From Zygaena filipendulae (taxonomy: Eukaryota; Arthropoda; Insecta; Lepidoptera; Zygaenidae): 64,000 nucleotides of DNA. Position 1 is the first letter of the stretch; each line of letters begins with the position of its first letter. The stretch lies in NCBI GenBank assembly GCA_907165275.2, contig OU015677.1:434001-498000 (forward strand). Reading direction: 5' to 3'. Positions 1-9,769 of the stretch are shown here, one piece after another. Position numbers and translations under genes: made by a program. Below the pieces are notes generated by a model. The model saw only the letters and a list, made by a program, of their open reading frames with translations, did not search any database and was not told the DNA's origin.

Positions 1-330
1 ACCTACTGTCGTGTTATATCTATGTATAATGCCGTTAGCTACCAAACCCTTGTTTTGAGGAACGCGTGAAAACCGTTTGAACCGGTGTAACTTCACAATA
101 ATAAAACCTATTGAATACTCGAAGGCTTCGAAGGTACCAAAACCTAGACAAGGGGGCGTCCAAAAACGTGAGGCTCAAAAGGGTGGGGGGAGGGGTTCGG
201 AAAAAATCGAGGATATAAGGAGATATCACGTGTATTTATTTATCGTATTTAAAGATAACATTTTGAAAATTTCAGTATAAACACAGTAAGCTTTGAATAG
301 ACTTATTTTGTATTGGTTTGATATAGTTTT
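1..330. other. unassigned sequence
   Basis: I see no gene. Positions 60-230 are moderately GC-rich with short open frames on both strands that lack recognisable motifs. From about 290 the sequence turns strongly AT-rich. Confidence 0.4.
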
Positions 331-337
331 TTTTTTA

Positions 338-700
338 TTATTATTATTATTAAAGCCCTGTTTATTCCTTAATAAACTTACATAATTTGACATTGAATAC
401 AATTTCTATAATTTAAAATTAATTTAAATTTGAATTACAAGAAAATCAATTACAATACTTGATGAAGAATTAAAATTTATCAAAATACAAAGATTATTAT
501 CATTATTCCATGCAAATCATTATTAGTTATTTATTATTATTTATTTATTACTTATTTATTTTATTATTTCCATTATTACTTTTTTCCATTTATTTATTTA
601 TTACCTACTTATTTATTTCATCATTAATACAAAATTACTATTATTAAGGACCTCTTCAACAGAGTAAAGGCCTCCTCCATTTTTCTCCACTTATGACAAT
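338..700 (-). pseudogene. LINE 3' end relic (ORF2 C-terminus plus tail)
   Basis: Read on the minus strand, about 640-690 encodes HKWRKMEEAFTLLKRSL, which resembles the C-terminal end of RTE-type LINE ORF2 proteins. The AT-rich stretch from 640 down to 350 would be the 3' UTR, and the TTA repeat at 338-351 reads as a (TAA)n tail on the minus strand. Only this terminal piece is present, so it is dead. The family call rests on one short motif. Confidence 0.4.
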
Positions 701-1650
701 TTTCCTTTTTATTTTTTTTTTATTGTTATGTTTTTTCCCATTTAATTTTTAAATATATTAGATCACAGTGAAATTTCAATTTTGATTACACATAAAAACT
801 ATTATAAATATACGTATAAGTTCTAGTAGCTTTTCGTGTAGTAGAGATCGAAAAAAATTCAATATTATGCACAACTATTAGGTATGTGGAGTGGAGGGTT
901 GTAGTCATAGACCCCCGCGGTGACCAGCCGTATTGGGGGACGTTGATATAGTTACTTTGTACTAAAAAAACGAGATTTTGGGTATGGGGGGGAGGGGGGC
1001 AAAAACCTCACCACATACACAGGGGCAGGGGGTCAAAAAGTTGCTAAAAAACGTGATTAATGGACGTCCCCTAACGTGAAATGCTTGTTATAACCATTGT
1101 AAACATAATAATATCATTTCCTGATAAAACTTTTTTTTTGCGTTTTAGTGAATAAAAAACACAAACAAAATCAATTTATGATTTAATTAATTATAATAGC
1201 AACGATAACGATTAAGGATGGCTTAGACGGATTATAGGTTGGTGATCGGTGACAACGTAGGTTAGGTGTCAGCTGACGATGACGTGGGGGTCTGTGGGGG
1301 AACGAGGTTGCATGCGGCGCGGGTCCCAGCCCCCAGGGCCCCGGTGCACTGTGCGACCAACTAGTTCACACCTCGCTCATAACACATGTATACAACGTGT
1401 TAATGACGAAAAACCTGATACACCCCATTAAAAAAAATAAACAATAGATAATAATATAATTCAAATATGAATTATGTCGAAAAAATTTATAGTTAAAAGT
1501 TATTCAACATTAGTTTGGAGGTGACCTATCTAGGAAATTTCAAACGCTACGCCCGCACCTACGTGTCAATTAATGACCGATTCGATTTTGTTGCTACGGG
1601 CGGTGTACGCGCCAAATATTGCATTATAAAAAATTTAGACATAGGCTAGT
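700..1650. other. unassigned sequence
   Basis: No gene seen. A G-rich patch (980-1035) and a GC-rich patch (1285-1370) interrupt otherwise AT-rich DNA. The words ggggacgt (about 937-944) and ggacgtcccc (about 1063-1072) look related, but no clear element boundary is visible. Confidence 0.35.
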
Positions 1651-1859
1651 ATAAATGAAAAAATATAATCTATATCAAAACATGGTGCGATCGATTCGGA
1701 GGTCGATTCTGAACAAACTATACTTTCTTGTTTTCAGTCAATTCATTAACACGTTGTATAGTATAATTATATGGAACGCTTTGCCCAACCACCCGTTTCC
1801 GTGTATTTGTGTTCTTCCTTTCGCATCATTGGTTGTCTAAAAGAGATCGCAACTATGCT

Positions 1860-1893
1860 ATACCATCGGGTGAAACCGCGGGGAACAGCTATA
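1860..1893 (+). mobile_element. Helitron-like 3' end fragment
   Basis: It carries the shared 3' end of the window's Helitron-like family: the GGTGAAACCGC hairpin, then GGGGAACAGCTA. Nothing of the 5' part remains. Confidence 0.5.
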
Positions 1894-1955
1894 CAATATA
1901 TCCCACTTGAAACTAAATACATAATATGCGATAGTACATAAGAAGTAAGTACAAG

Positions 1956-1999
1956 CCTCAGACGGAATAAAAAGTTTTTATTTTTTATTTCGTCTGAGG
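1956..1999. repeat. short imperfect palindrome
   Basis: The arms CCTCAGACG and CGTCTGAGG flank an A/T-rich centre that is itself nearly palindromic. It could form a hairpin of about 44 nt. No duplication flanks it. Confidence 0.5.
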
Positions 2000-2250
2000 T
2001 ATTACAAGCAAGAACTATTTTAATCATTTTCACCGAAATCATAGCACGTTCGGTTTCGGGTTTTACCAAGTTGCCGTATCTATTTCTATGAAATACCTAA
2101 TTACCTATATGTATGTCCGTGTGTGGAAACATCACGCCACGTTGTAAGTAGGCACTCGGCCACGACCACGTCGCGCCTTACAACTGGAGCCACGTCACGT
2201 CAACGCAAAAGCTCGCCGACCGAAAAATACAGCGTGAGTCGATTCACACC

Positions 2251-2715
2251 GGGCCCTTATTCACTATGACCAACAACACTCCTTGCCCATAACGCGCGTC
2301 CCGAAAACGCATTTCCAAACGTTCCAGTAGGGCAATTATGTAACTTTTATTGCTATCATATTTCAGTTTCAATCAGAAAAAAACCGATTTTGTGACTAAT
2401 TAATCATCTTTAGACAGCTTCAACTTTTAAAGTATGTTTATTTTGGTTGATTGCTAGAAATTTTACGTGTCACAACGTGCAAATTGTAATCGCAAAACCG
2501 TCATATTTTTGATTGCAACCGAAAAATGATAGAAACAAAAGTTACATAATAGCCCCTCAGATGCCAAGATATTAGAAATTATTATTCTTTATGCCATAAG
2601 AAACGTTGTAAATGTAATTTTTTACAGTAATCTTCTTTCATTACGAGGGAAAGACAGTTTTTGCAGCGTCTTATCTTAGCGCGGCGTGTTATGGTCATAG
2701 TGAATAAGGGCCCTG
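2251..2715. mobile_element. MITE, GGGCCCTTATTCAC family, with a nested MITE
   Basis: The ends are inverted copies of GGGCCCTTATTCACTATGAC. Related copies lie at 18408-18632 and 43432-43665, with pieces at 32330-32420, 54706-54880 and 59537-59640. Comparison with the 43.4-kb copy shows that 2328-2557 is an insertion absent from the other copies. There is no coding capacity. The superfamily is unresolved. Confidence 0.7.
2328..2557. mobile_element. nested MITE, 3-bp target duplication CAG
   Basis: The ends are inverted: GGGCAATTATGTAAC on the left and GTTACATAATAGCCC on the right, continuing into CTATCAT/ATGATAG. CAG flanks both sides (2325-2327 and 2558-2560). The uninterrupted site is visible in the 43.4-kb copy of the host MITE. 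Confidence 0.65.
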
Positions 2716-2765
2716 TCTTATGACTTTTATCAAGGGTTCCGTAGTGTTTGGATTTGTTATTTTAA

Positions 2766-2956
2766 CCCTTTCACAGCCACGTTTTTGTAGCTTTGATAAA
2801 TTAAGGCTACAAATTCGTGGCCATTACCTTGATATCATTTATCATTTACTCTGATAAATATAAAAGTCAATGCAGCGGTTTGTTAGTAACGTTATATTAA
2901 GTTACTGGCCCCAGGAGTACGTCTTTCGTGATATTACGGGGATGGCGGTGAAAGGG
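2766..2956. mobile_element. piggyBac-like MITE
   Basis: TTAA lies on both sides (2762-2765 and 2957-2960). The termini are inverted: CCCTTTCACAGCCA on the left and TGGCGGTGAAAGGG on the right. The TTAA target with CCCTTT ends is the hallmark of piggyBac-type elements. At 191 bp it has no gene, so it would need a transposase from elsewhere. Confidence 0.7.
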
Positions 2957-2979
2957 TTAAACTAGTTGTTTCCGTCTCT

Positions 2980-3235
2980 CACTCCTGTGTGTTTTCTATC
3001 TGTACCAAATTTCATTCAAATCCGTCCAGCCGTTTATACGTGATTGATTGAGTAACAAACACACAAATATCTTCACAAATTTCCACATTTCTTTACATTA
3101 ATATTATAACAAAAGGTAAAATTTGTAGGTTTGGATGTATAGGGAATAACCTCTGGAACGGAACTCAACCGACTCTAAAAATTCTTTCACTGATAGAAAG
3201 CTGCAGTATCCAGGTGACATAGGATCCCTTTAACC
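2980..3235 (-). mobile_element. Helitron-like fragments
   Basis: At 2998-3115 the family's 5' half is read on the minus strand (ATTTCATTCAAATCCGTCCA through to TTAATATTATAA). A second diverged piece follows at 3145-3230. The hairpin and CTAG end are missing. Confidence 0.5.
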
Positions 3236-3504
3236 CCGGGACCATAAGCAGTGTAAATAAAATCGGGGTTTTGTACGATTCTGATACAATGAGTTTTCAC
3301 TCCCGACAAGTGTAAAAGCTTGCCCTTAGAGCTGCGTAAATGCCCTAACAAATTCATATTCAAATATAGAGTGCGAAATTATTTCTTAGAGTCCGGTGGC
3401 TTGCCAGGAATGGCCATTTAAAACCTGCAGTCGTTCGTAACTCTCCCACCTTTTCAACTATTAGATATGTATTAAGTTAGGTATCCCTATTATTAAATGT
3501 TTCT

Positions 3505-3560
3505 GTATATCCTTTTGGTGTGTGTGTGTGGTATGTGTGTAATATGTGTGTGTGTGTGTG
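3505..3560. repeat. (TG)n microsatellite
   Basis: Interrupted TG dinucleotides occupy this stretch. Confidence 0.7.
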
Positions 3561-3734
3561 TATATTTACTTATATATATTTATATAATACCTAAATATTT
3601 AAGTACGTATTTTATGCTGTGTAATATTTATATGTTAATTAGTCCTTTTTATGTCTTAGTTTATCACAGTTTTTAGTTTTTAATGCTATTATTTTATTTA
3701 TTTTTTCGATTTTTCCGTAGGTTGCACACCCCGT

Positions 3735-3845
3735 CCCTTTTATCTCTCTGTCAACCCAATGGTTAACTGTCAGAGAATGCCGCAAGGCATTAAGTTCGCC
3801 ATTTGTACTATTTTGTGCAAGAAGAATAAATAAATAAAAATAAGT
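3735..3845 (+). mobile_element. LINE 3' UTR fragment
   Basis: The string GGCATTAAGTTCGCC followed by TTTGTAC, TTTTGTGC and an AATAAATAAATA tail recurs at 33961-34037, and its upstream part recurs inverted near 55763-55805. This looks like a 5'-truncated LINE 3' end. Confidence 0.5.
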
Positions 3846-4091
3846 GTACGGGGCTGCGCCAGCTCTCGTCCGGGTCGCTTGACACCTCGTAAGGTTTTTC
3901 CACACTCCCCAGGGAACCCTAAATCGGTCGCCCAGATTCATTAACGTTTCATATACCAATCATAGAGCGGCCTACATCCTCTAACCTCTTTAAACATTCA
4001 TCACGACTCGATCGAGTCGAGAGGTATGCAGCGACTGTACAACATGCACGGTCGCGTTCACCTCGAATCAAAGAATCTAAAGTAGTCTATA

Positions 4092-4522
4092 TCCTTACTT
4101 AGGTTTGTTTGTTTGTTACGATTTCACGCCTCAACGGCTCGACCGATCATCATGGGCATACGACCCGATTGGCGCAGTAAGTCACCACGCCTGCCCGCTA
4201 ATCAAGAGGTTCCGGGTTCGATTCCCGGTGGGGGTGCACTTTGTGTGATGAACACAGGGTTCCACTTTCCAGTCTGGGTGTGTTTATATATCTATAGTAT
4301 AACATAATTATAAGTAATTCTATGTAGTATACACCACGTTTGCTTGGTTCCCACGACACAAGCTAATAATAGCTTACTGTGGGATCAAGTAGATCTGTGT
4401 TGTGTGATGTGGATTATTATTATTCTCGTTGTCAGGGGTACAAAGGACACAGGGTACTTTTGTCCCGGAATTCCCGCGGGAACTACGTAATTAACGCGGT
4501 TGAAGCCGCGGAAAACAGCTAG
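4092..4522 (+). mobile_element. Helitron-like copy split by a SINE
   Basis: The 5' end TCCTTACT and the 3' end AACAGCTAG match the family. The body is interrupted at 4162-4424 by a tRNA-derived SINE; the family sequence resumes at about 4428 with CGTTGTCAGGGGTAC. A short 5' stretch (the usual AATATTATAAATGCG) is deleted. Confidence 0.75.
4162..4424 (+). mobile_element. tRNA-derived SINE
   Basis: An A-box-like TTGGCGCAGTAAG (about 4170-4182) and a perfect B box GGTTCGATTCCC mark a tRNA-derived RNA polymerase III head. The body contains TGTGTGATGAACACAGGG, then the CACGACACAAGCT block, and ends in an ATT-repeat tail. A full copy lies inverted at 15354-15610. The head is SINE-like, not a functional tRNA: no cloverleaf acceptor pairing is evident. 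Confidence 0.8.
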
Positions 4523-4539
4523 TCACTACATAGTATAAA

Positions 4540-4720
4540 ACAGTCGCTTGCCGCTGTCTGTCCCTATGTATGCTTAGATCTTTAAAACTACATAACAGAT
4601 TATCATGCGGTCTTCACCAATAGATAAAGTGATTCATGAGGAAGGTTTATATCAATATTTTATCGTGGAATTCCCGCGGGAACTTCGAAATTACCGCGGG
4701 TGAAACCGCGGGGGACAGAT
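4540..4720 (+). mobile_element. Helitron-like copy, subfamily C
   Basis: It contains the subfamily C markers ATTATCATGCGGTC and TTCACCAATAGATA and ends with the shared hairpin before GGGGGACAG. At 4720 it joins directly to subfamily B sequence without its CTAG end. Confidence 0.55.
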
Positions 4721-4850
4721 TTTCAGAGATCCTTTCTTATCGGATGCCTACGTCATACAAAGAACACACCCTCCAAGTTTCAAGTCTCTACGATCAGCGG
4801 GTTAGGCTGTGCGTCGATCCGTCAGTCATTCAGGACAAATCATTTTATAT
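4721..4850 (-). mobile_element. Helitron-like subfamily B fragment
   Basis: It matches 60610-60760 and 19370-19500 (CTTATCGGATGC, AAGAACACACCCTCC, TCAGTCATTCAGGAC). It has lost its own 3' hairpin and borrows the neighbouring subfamily C end, so this is a recombinant or a nested truncation. Confidence 0.5.
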
Positions 4851-5084
4851 TATGTACTTATTATATTTATATTTCTTTCCCATGAGTCAACTGTAGAAAC
4901 CAATTTCAAATTCATTCTGTAGTTTTTGCGTGACGAGCGTACAGACAGAAAAAACACCCCAGGACTCCATGATTCAGGAGCTTGTTTCAAATATCTTCTT
5001 CGATGTTACAGAAATATTAATATTACTGGAAATGTAAATAATATTGTTTAGATAGATAAAAAAATCAAATCCCGAGCACAGGTC

Positions 5085-5230
5085 ATCGACACACGTCAAC
5101 AAAAAAGCAAACAAACAAGAATTCCTGCAAACTTATCTACCCCTCGCTTTCCCGGTCCGGATTCGAACCCCGCACCATCACCTGTACAAATCTCAACGTG
5201 CCCACATGTAAGTGTGGAGCACACAGGTAT
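5085..5230 (-). mobile_element. possible tRNA-derived SINE head
   Basis: GGATTCGAACCCC at about 5158 is an inverted B box. No good A box or tail was found, so this is weak. Confidence 0.3.
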
Positions 5231-5436
5231 GTCTGGTACGGTCTACAAAAAACCACAATAGAAATTACGAATTTTAAGTTTTAACACAAAACAATTCAAT
5301 CGTTGCTAGTTTTAAATGGGCTAAAAAAAACTAAAAGTAGATCGTAGGTCGTGTCATTTTTTTAAATCTCTTTTCCAGTAAATATTTACTCTCCTTTAAA
5401 CTAACAAAATAATATTATAATTATTTATTTATTTAC

Positions 5437-5606
5437 TAGCTTTTGTCGGGCGGCTTCACCCACGTTAATTTCGGAGTTCCCGCGAGAATTCAAGAACAAA
5501 AAGTACCCTATGCCTAGATATTTCTGAACCCTTGACAACGTGTATGCGAAATTTCATAATGATCGGTTAAGTAGTTAAAGCGTGAAAGCGTAACAAACAA
5601 AAAGGA
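5437..5606 (-). mobile_element. Helitron-like copy, diverged
   Basis: It starts with the complement of the family 3' end (ACTAGCTTTTGTC, then GGCTTCACCC) and runs to the CGTAACAAACAAAAAGGA end. The hairpin is degraded. Confidence 0.65.
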
Positions 5607-5856
5607 TAAAAAGGATTGTCAACCTGGATAAGGGGGCTAGTAACTTAACGACTATAATATTTATGCAAACCATACCCGCTACGTAGTTACCGGCCGCCTG
5701 TAATGACCGACCGGCGCACGCGCACCTCTCCCGAGTCCCGAGTCCCGACAGATGTTCCGCTTCGGGCGTTTCCGGAGACGCTCGGGCGGCGTCGGCCCAA
5801 AGTGGATGGAAGGGTCGCTCCGTATACCGATCGATATACGAGTAGGCACCTAACTA

Positions 5857-6350
5857 TACAGTGTGAGTCTGGATAAAGTGTACAAATGAAAATGAGGGAT
5901 ACTATGTTCAATTTTATCGACGAAAAAAATAATAAAAAAATTAAAAAAAAATTTTTGAATTTTTGACGATTTTTTTAAAATTTTGGTTCGCGTTAGGGTT
6001 CCCCTCGTAAACAAAACACTATAACTTTTAAAATAAACGGTAGATTGTCAAGATAAAAACTGAATTATGATCAGAGCTTATGGGGCGTCTTAATAAAATC
6101 AAAAATTTTAATCAAAATTATTTACAATTCAAAATAATGGCGTTTATTTAACAAACAAAAGTATTTTTTTGCACAGTTTTTTCAGTAATTTTAAAATTGC
6201 TTAATAAAATGTGGTATTAACATACATTTTTTAAGGCTTACAATTATTCTACATCATACTAGCTTTCAAATGGTAAAAATTTTACGTTTATAACTTAATC
6301 ACAACATTTTTTATGAAGTGTCAAAGAAGGCCTTCAAAGTATGGTATTTA
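5857..6350 (+). repeat. left terminal inverted repeat of rosa-like transposon
   Basis: It is the inverse of 7958-8451. The outer part differs only in A/T-run length. Divergence rises after about 6315, where GAAGTGTCAAAGAAGG faces CAGCTGTCAAAAAAGG. Confidence 0.85.
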
Positions 6351-6454
6351 ATGAACAAAGGCGCGGTGAATGTTTAGGGTACATTTTATTGCATTTCAGG
6401 TAAAAAAGTTTTGTAACTGCACGTGGGCTTAAGTTTAGGGGTACGGGAAGAGAC

Positions 6455-6664
6455 CAGTGTTGCCGTTTTAGCTACTTTGTAGCTAGATCTAGCGGATTTT
6501 GAACGTATTTAGCTACTTGAATTGATCATGGTTTCATACATTTTAGCTACTTATTATTACTTAATGCTCCATACATTTAGCTACATTTCAGCACAAAATT
6601 ACATAAACTGGCAACTTTTACGACAGATTTAGCTACTTTAATACCAACTGAGACGGCAACACTG
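6455..6664. mobile_element. nested hAT-type MITE
   Basis: The ends CAGTGTTGCCGT and GACGGCAACACTG are inverted. A perfect 8-bp duplication, GAAGAGAC, flanks it (6447-6454 and 6665-6672). An 8-bp duplication with CAGTG ends is typical of hAT elements. The interior repeats the word TTAGCTACTT. It lies about 110 bp upstream of the transposase ATG, so it may affect the host transposon's promoter or leader. Confidence 0.8.
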
Positions 6665-6773
6665 GAAGAGACAAACAAAGACAGTCGCTCCGAATTACTC
6701 GCCGCTGCTACACGTTTCGTCATTACTCTCGTTAACCAACTTCTCTAGTTCATTCTCTAGTGTTTTGGAGATA

Positions 6774-7871
6774 ATGCCGCGTTTAACTGAATTCCCGCCG
6801 GCACACATCGCTGATATTGAGTTTTATTATGGAATGGCACGAGGTAGAGCCAGAGCCGCTCACACTGCTTACGTAGCTGCGTTTCCTAACAGGCGACCGG
6901 TGCCATCTGCTCGGAACTTCCAAGAAGTCCACCGAAGATTATGTATTGTTGGACTTGGATCAAATGCCAGAGACCGCCGCGAGTCTGAAGTGATTATTGA
7001 TGTGTCTGTCGAACAAGCAGTACTGAGGGATTTGTTTGCTGATCCAACCATTAGCACCAGACGTCTAGCTTTGAGACATGGAATATCGCAAAAATCAGCG
7101 TGGCGTATTTTAAAAAAAGAAGGTCTGCATCCTTATCATTATCAGAGGGTGCAGCACTTACATGAAGAGGTAGACTGCCGTCCAAGATGCGTTATGTCAA
7201 CATGGATTCTGTCAAAAACTAGACAAAACCCAAACTTTCCAAAAAAAATTTTATGGATGGACGAGTCAACATTTACAAGGGATGGTATAACCAACTGCAG
7301 AAATTTGCGTAAGTGGTGCCCTAAAGGTGAAAACCCAAAGTTGAAAAGATCTTCAACGTTCCAAGTGAGATATTCAGTAAATGTTTGGGCTGGTCTCATT
7401 GACGACATTTTGCTTGGACCAATAATACTGCCGGGAACATTAACTGGTGAAAGGTTTTTAACGCTTTTACGCGAAGAACTACCTGAATTGCTGGCAGATG
7501 TCCCACTGGCTTTGCGCCGAAGAATGTACCTACAAATGGATGGATGTCCTGCTCATTATGCAAGTAATGTAAGATCATTTTTAAATGAAATTTATCCGAA
7601 CCATTGGATTGGCCGGCAAGGACCTGTGGGGTGGCCTGCGCGTTCACCTGATATGACGCCCCTCGACTACTTTTTATGGGGTACAATGAAACAACGCGTC
7701 TACAATTCCCCAATCAACAGTGAAGCCGATTTACAAGATCGCATAATTAATTGTGCACATGATTTAAAAAATGATCGCGAGATGATAAGAAGAGCGACAC
7801 AACAAATCGTTCTTCGCGCTACTATGTGTCTGCAAACAAGAGGTGGACATTTTGAGCATTTAATGCAATAA
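6774..7871 (+). CDS. Tc1/mariner-superfamily transposase (DD41D, rosa-like)
   Basis: This 365-aa protein would cut and rejoin DNA at the element's inverted repeats in the nucleus. The frame stays open upstream to a TTG, but the first ATG (6774, protein MPRLTEF) is the likely start. Residues about 5-60 look like an insect helix-turn-helix region of the DUF4817 type; about 84-120 forms a second helix-turn-helix (STRRLALRHGISQKSAWRIL). The RNase H-like core shows the catalytic acidic residues: D163 in LWMDEST, D256 in YLQMDGCPAH and D298 in SPDMTPLDYFLWG. Between the last two lie 41 residues, the DD41D spacing known from rosa elements. Mariner (DD34D) and Tc1 (DD34E) do not fit. There is no frameshift or stop. 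It is the only gene in the element; an AATAAA-rich stretch follows at about 7900. Confidence 0.88.
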   Translation: MPRLTEFPPAHIADIEFYYGMARGRARAAHTAYVAAFPNRRPVPSARNFQEVHRRLCIVGLGSNARDRRESEVIIDVSVEQAVLRDLFADPTISTRRLALRHGISQKSAWRILKKEGLHPYHYQRVQHLHEEVDCRPRCVMSTWILSKTRQNPNFPKKILWMDESTFTRDGITNCRNLRKWCPKGENPKLKRSSTFQVRYSVNVWAGLIDDILLGPIILPGTLTGERFLTLLREELPELLADVPLALRRRMYLQMDGCPAHYASNVRSFLNEIYPNHWIGRQGPVGWPARSPDMTPLDYFLWGTMKQRVYNSPINSEADLQDRIINCAHDLKNDREMIRRATQQIVLRATMCLQTRGGHFEHLMQ

Positions 7872-7957
7872 CTAACCAATAAGTAACCAATTGATTATTA
7901 AAAATAAATAATAAAAGTATTTTGTTTCGCCTCCAAAAAAATATCCACAATAAATGA

Positions 7958-8451
7958 TAAATACCACTTTTGGAGATCCTTTTTTGACAGCTGATAAAAA
8001 ATGTTGTGATTAAGTTATAAACGTAAAATTTTTACCATTTGAAAGCTAGTATGATGTAGAATAATTGTAAGCCTTAAAAAATGTATGTTAATACCACATT
8101 TTATTAAGCAATTTTAAAATTACTGAAAAAACTGTGCAAAAAAATACTTTTGTTTGTTAAATAAACGCCATTATTTTGAATTGTAAATAATTTTGATTAA
8201 AAATTTTGATTTTATTAAGACGCCCCATAAGCTCTGATCATAATTCAGTTTTTATCTTGACAATCTACCGTTTATTTTAAAAGTTATAGTGTTTTGTTTA
8301 CGAGGGGAACCCTAACGCGAACCAAAATTTTAAAAAAATCGTCAAAAATTCAAAAAAAATTTTTTAATTTTTTTATTATTTTTTTCGTCGATAAAATTGA
8401 ACATAGTATCCCTCATTTTCATTTGTACACTTTATCCAGACTCACACTGTA
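7958..8451 (-). repeat. right terminal inverted repeat of rosa-like transposon
   Basis: This is the inverted partner of 5857-6350 and ends in CTCACACTGTA before TA at 8452-8453. Confidence 0.85.
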
Positions 8452-8462
8452 TAAACGCAATC

Positions 8463-8761
8463 AATAAGGATGTTGACGACTTTTGAAAATCAAAATTCTA
8501 ATTAGTCCGTCAGTTAGAAAATTAAAAATCATTAGACACGTATTTTTTTTTTCTTTCAAATAAATGAAAATACACAGAGATAAAGCGCATTAAAGTTTAG
8601 GGTGGGGGGGGGGGGGGGGCTCGTGACGTCACTTACCGCTACAAGCCGCCATACAAACTGCACTGGTTAGTGACGTCACGCGAAATAAAAAAATACTTGT
8701 CCAATATTTTTTATTATTCTACAAGACGGACTAAAAAAAAATTTAGTCAACTTGTCCATTA
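8463..8761 (+). mobile_element. TGACGTCA MITE copy 1
   Basis: It begins AATAAGGATGTTGAC and ends TAGTCAACTTGTCCATT, an imperfect inverted repeat. Inside are TTAGTCCGTC and GACGGACTAA as a second inverted pair, and two TGACGTCA palindromes at 8624-8631 and 8671-8678. A G run occurs at about 8603-8619. It starts 9 bp after the right TA of the rosa-like transposon. Confidence 0.75.
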
Positions 8762-8784
8762 TGTAGATAGATGACTATTGACTA

Positions 8785-9050
8785 CAGGCTATTTGACTAT
8801 TTTTTTTTAGTCCGTCTTGTAGATTAATAAAAAATATTAGACACGTATTTTTTCTTTTTTTACGTAATCGGTAAATAACGGCGATACATTGAGTTGACAT
8901 TTCGCGTGACGTCACTAAACCGGTGCAGTTTGTGTGGCGGCTTATAGCGGTTAGTGACGTCACGACTCACGAGCCTCCACCGTAAACTTTAATGCGCTTT
9001 AACTCTGTATATTTTCATTTATTTGAAAAAGCAAAAAATACTTCTAAAGA
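8785..9050 (-). mobile_element. TGACGTCA MITE copy 2, inverted
   Basis: It starts AGGCTATTTGAC and carries both palindromes (within 8908-8962). Its far end, beyond the AAAAAGCAAAAAATAC block, is lost. Confidence 0.7.
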
Positions 9051-9074
9051 CGATAAAATAATATTATGTAATAA

Positions 9075-9235
9075 ACACGTTCTTTTTTTTTTAGATAAAT
9101 GAACATAAACAATTAGAGTGCATTAAAATTCGGCAGTGATATCGGGGGCTCGTGACGTCATAACCACGTATAAAGTGTACCAAGGCGTGACGTCACGCGA
9201 TAGTTCGACTCGATGTATCGCTGTTATTAACAGTG
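9075..9235 (+). mobile_element. TGACGTCA MITE copy 3, partial
   Basis: The middle part only, from AGATAAATGAACATA through two TGACGTCA sites to CGCTGTTATTAAC. Both ends are missing. Confidence 0.6.
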
Positions 9236-9404
9236 AGTAGCTATAGTTTTCCATAGAGACAGACATCACATCTTAATATTTTTTTGCGAAGTCTTTATTT
9301 AAGAGCTATTGACATAAAATTCCATAGGTACTGGTGCAAAATAAATGAGTACAGCGCTGGGTGAGGTTGCGTTTGCGTGGCATGCGCCTGCGCATCGATT
9401 AGGT

Positions 9405-9763
9405 AATAGGGATGTTGACAACTTTTAAAAATCAAAATTTTAATCAGTCCGTCTTTTAGAAAATTAAAAATCATTACACACGTATATTTTTAAAATAAAT
9501 AAATAATAATAAATATATAAAATATTTTTAAATTAAAATAAATATTTATAAAGCGCATCAAATTTTAGGGCGGGGGCTCGTGACGTCACAGACCGCTACA
9601 AGCCGCCATACAAACTGCACTAGTTAGTGACGTCACGCGAAATTTCAACTCAATGTGTCGCGCTGTTATTTTTTGATTACGTAAAAAAAGAAAAAATACG
9701 TGTCCAATATATTTTATTGATCTACAAGACGGACTGTTAAAAAAAATAGTCAAATAGCCTATT
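9405..9763 (+). mobile_element. TGACGTCA MITE copy 4
   Basis: A full copy from AATAGGGATGTTGAC to GTCAAATAGCCTATT, with an A/T-rich expansion at 9485-9550. Both palindromes are intact. Confidence 0.75.
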
Positions 9764-9769
9764 ATAATA

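Larger units (their letters stand above)
5857..8451 (+). mobile_element. intact Tc1/mariner-superfamily transposon, rosa-like (DD41D)
   Basis: The element is 2595 bp. Both ends start TACAGTGTGAGTCTGG, and each abuts a TA (5855-5856 and 8452-8453), the expected target duplication for this superfamily. The terminal inverted repeats are long: 5857-6350 pairs with 7958-8451, about 494 bp each, nearly identical over the outer 450 bp. One intact transposase gene lies inside. A hAT-type MITE is nested at 6455-6664. Near-identical ends plus an open gene suggest a young copy. Confidence 0.85.

Noticed and set aside
4166..4240. A tRNA gene at the SINE head
   Set aside because: A and B boxes are present, but no acceptor stem or anticodon arm pairs properly, and the same unit recurs with a SINE body and tail.
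6869..7713. Minus-strand frames inside the transposase gene
   Set aside because: Shadows of the plus-strand gene, which has all catalytic motifs.
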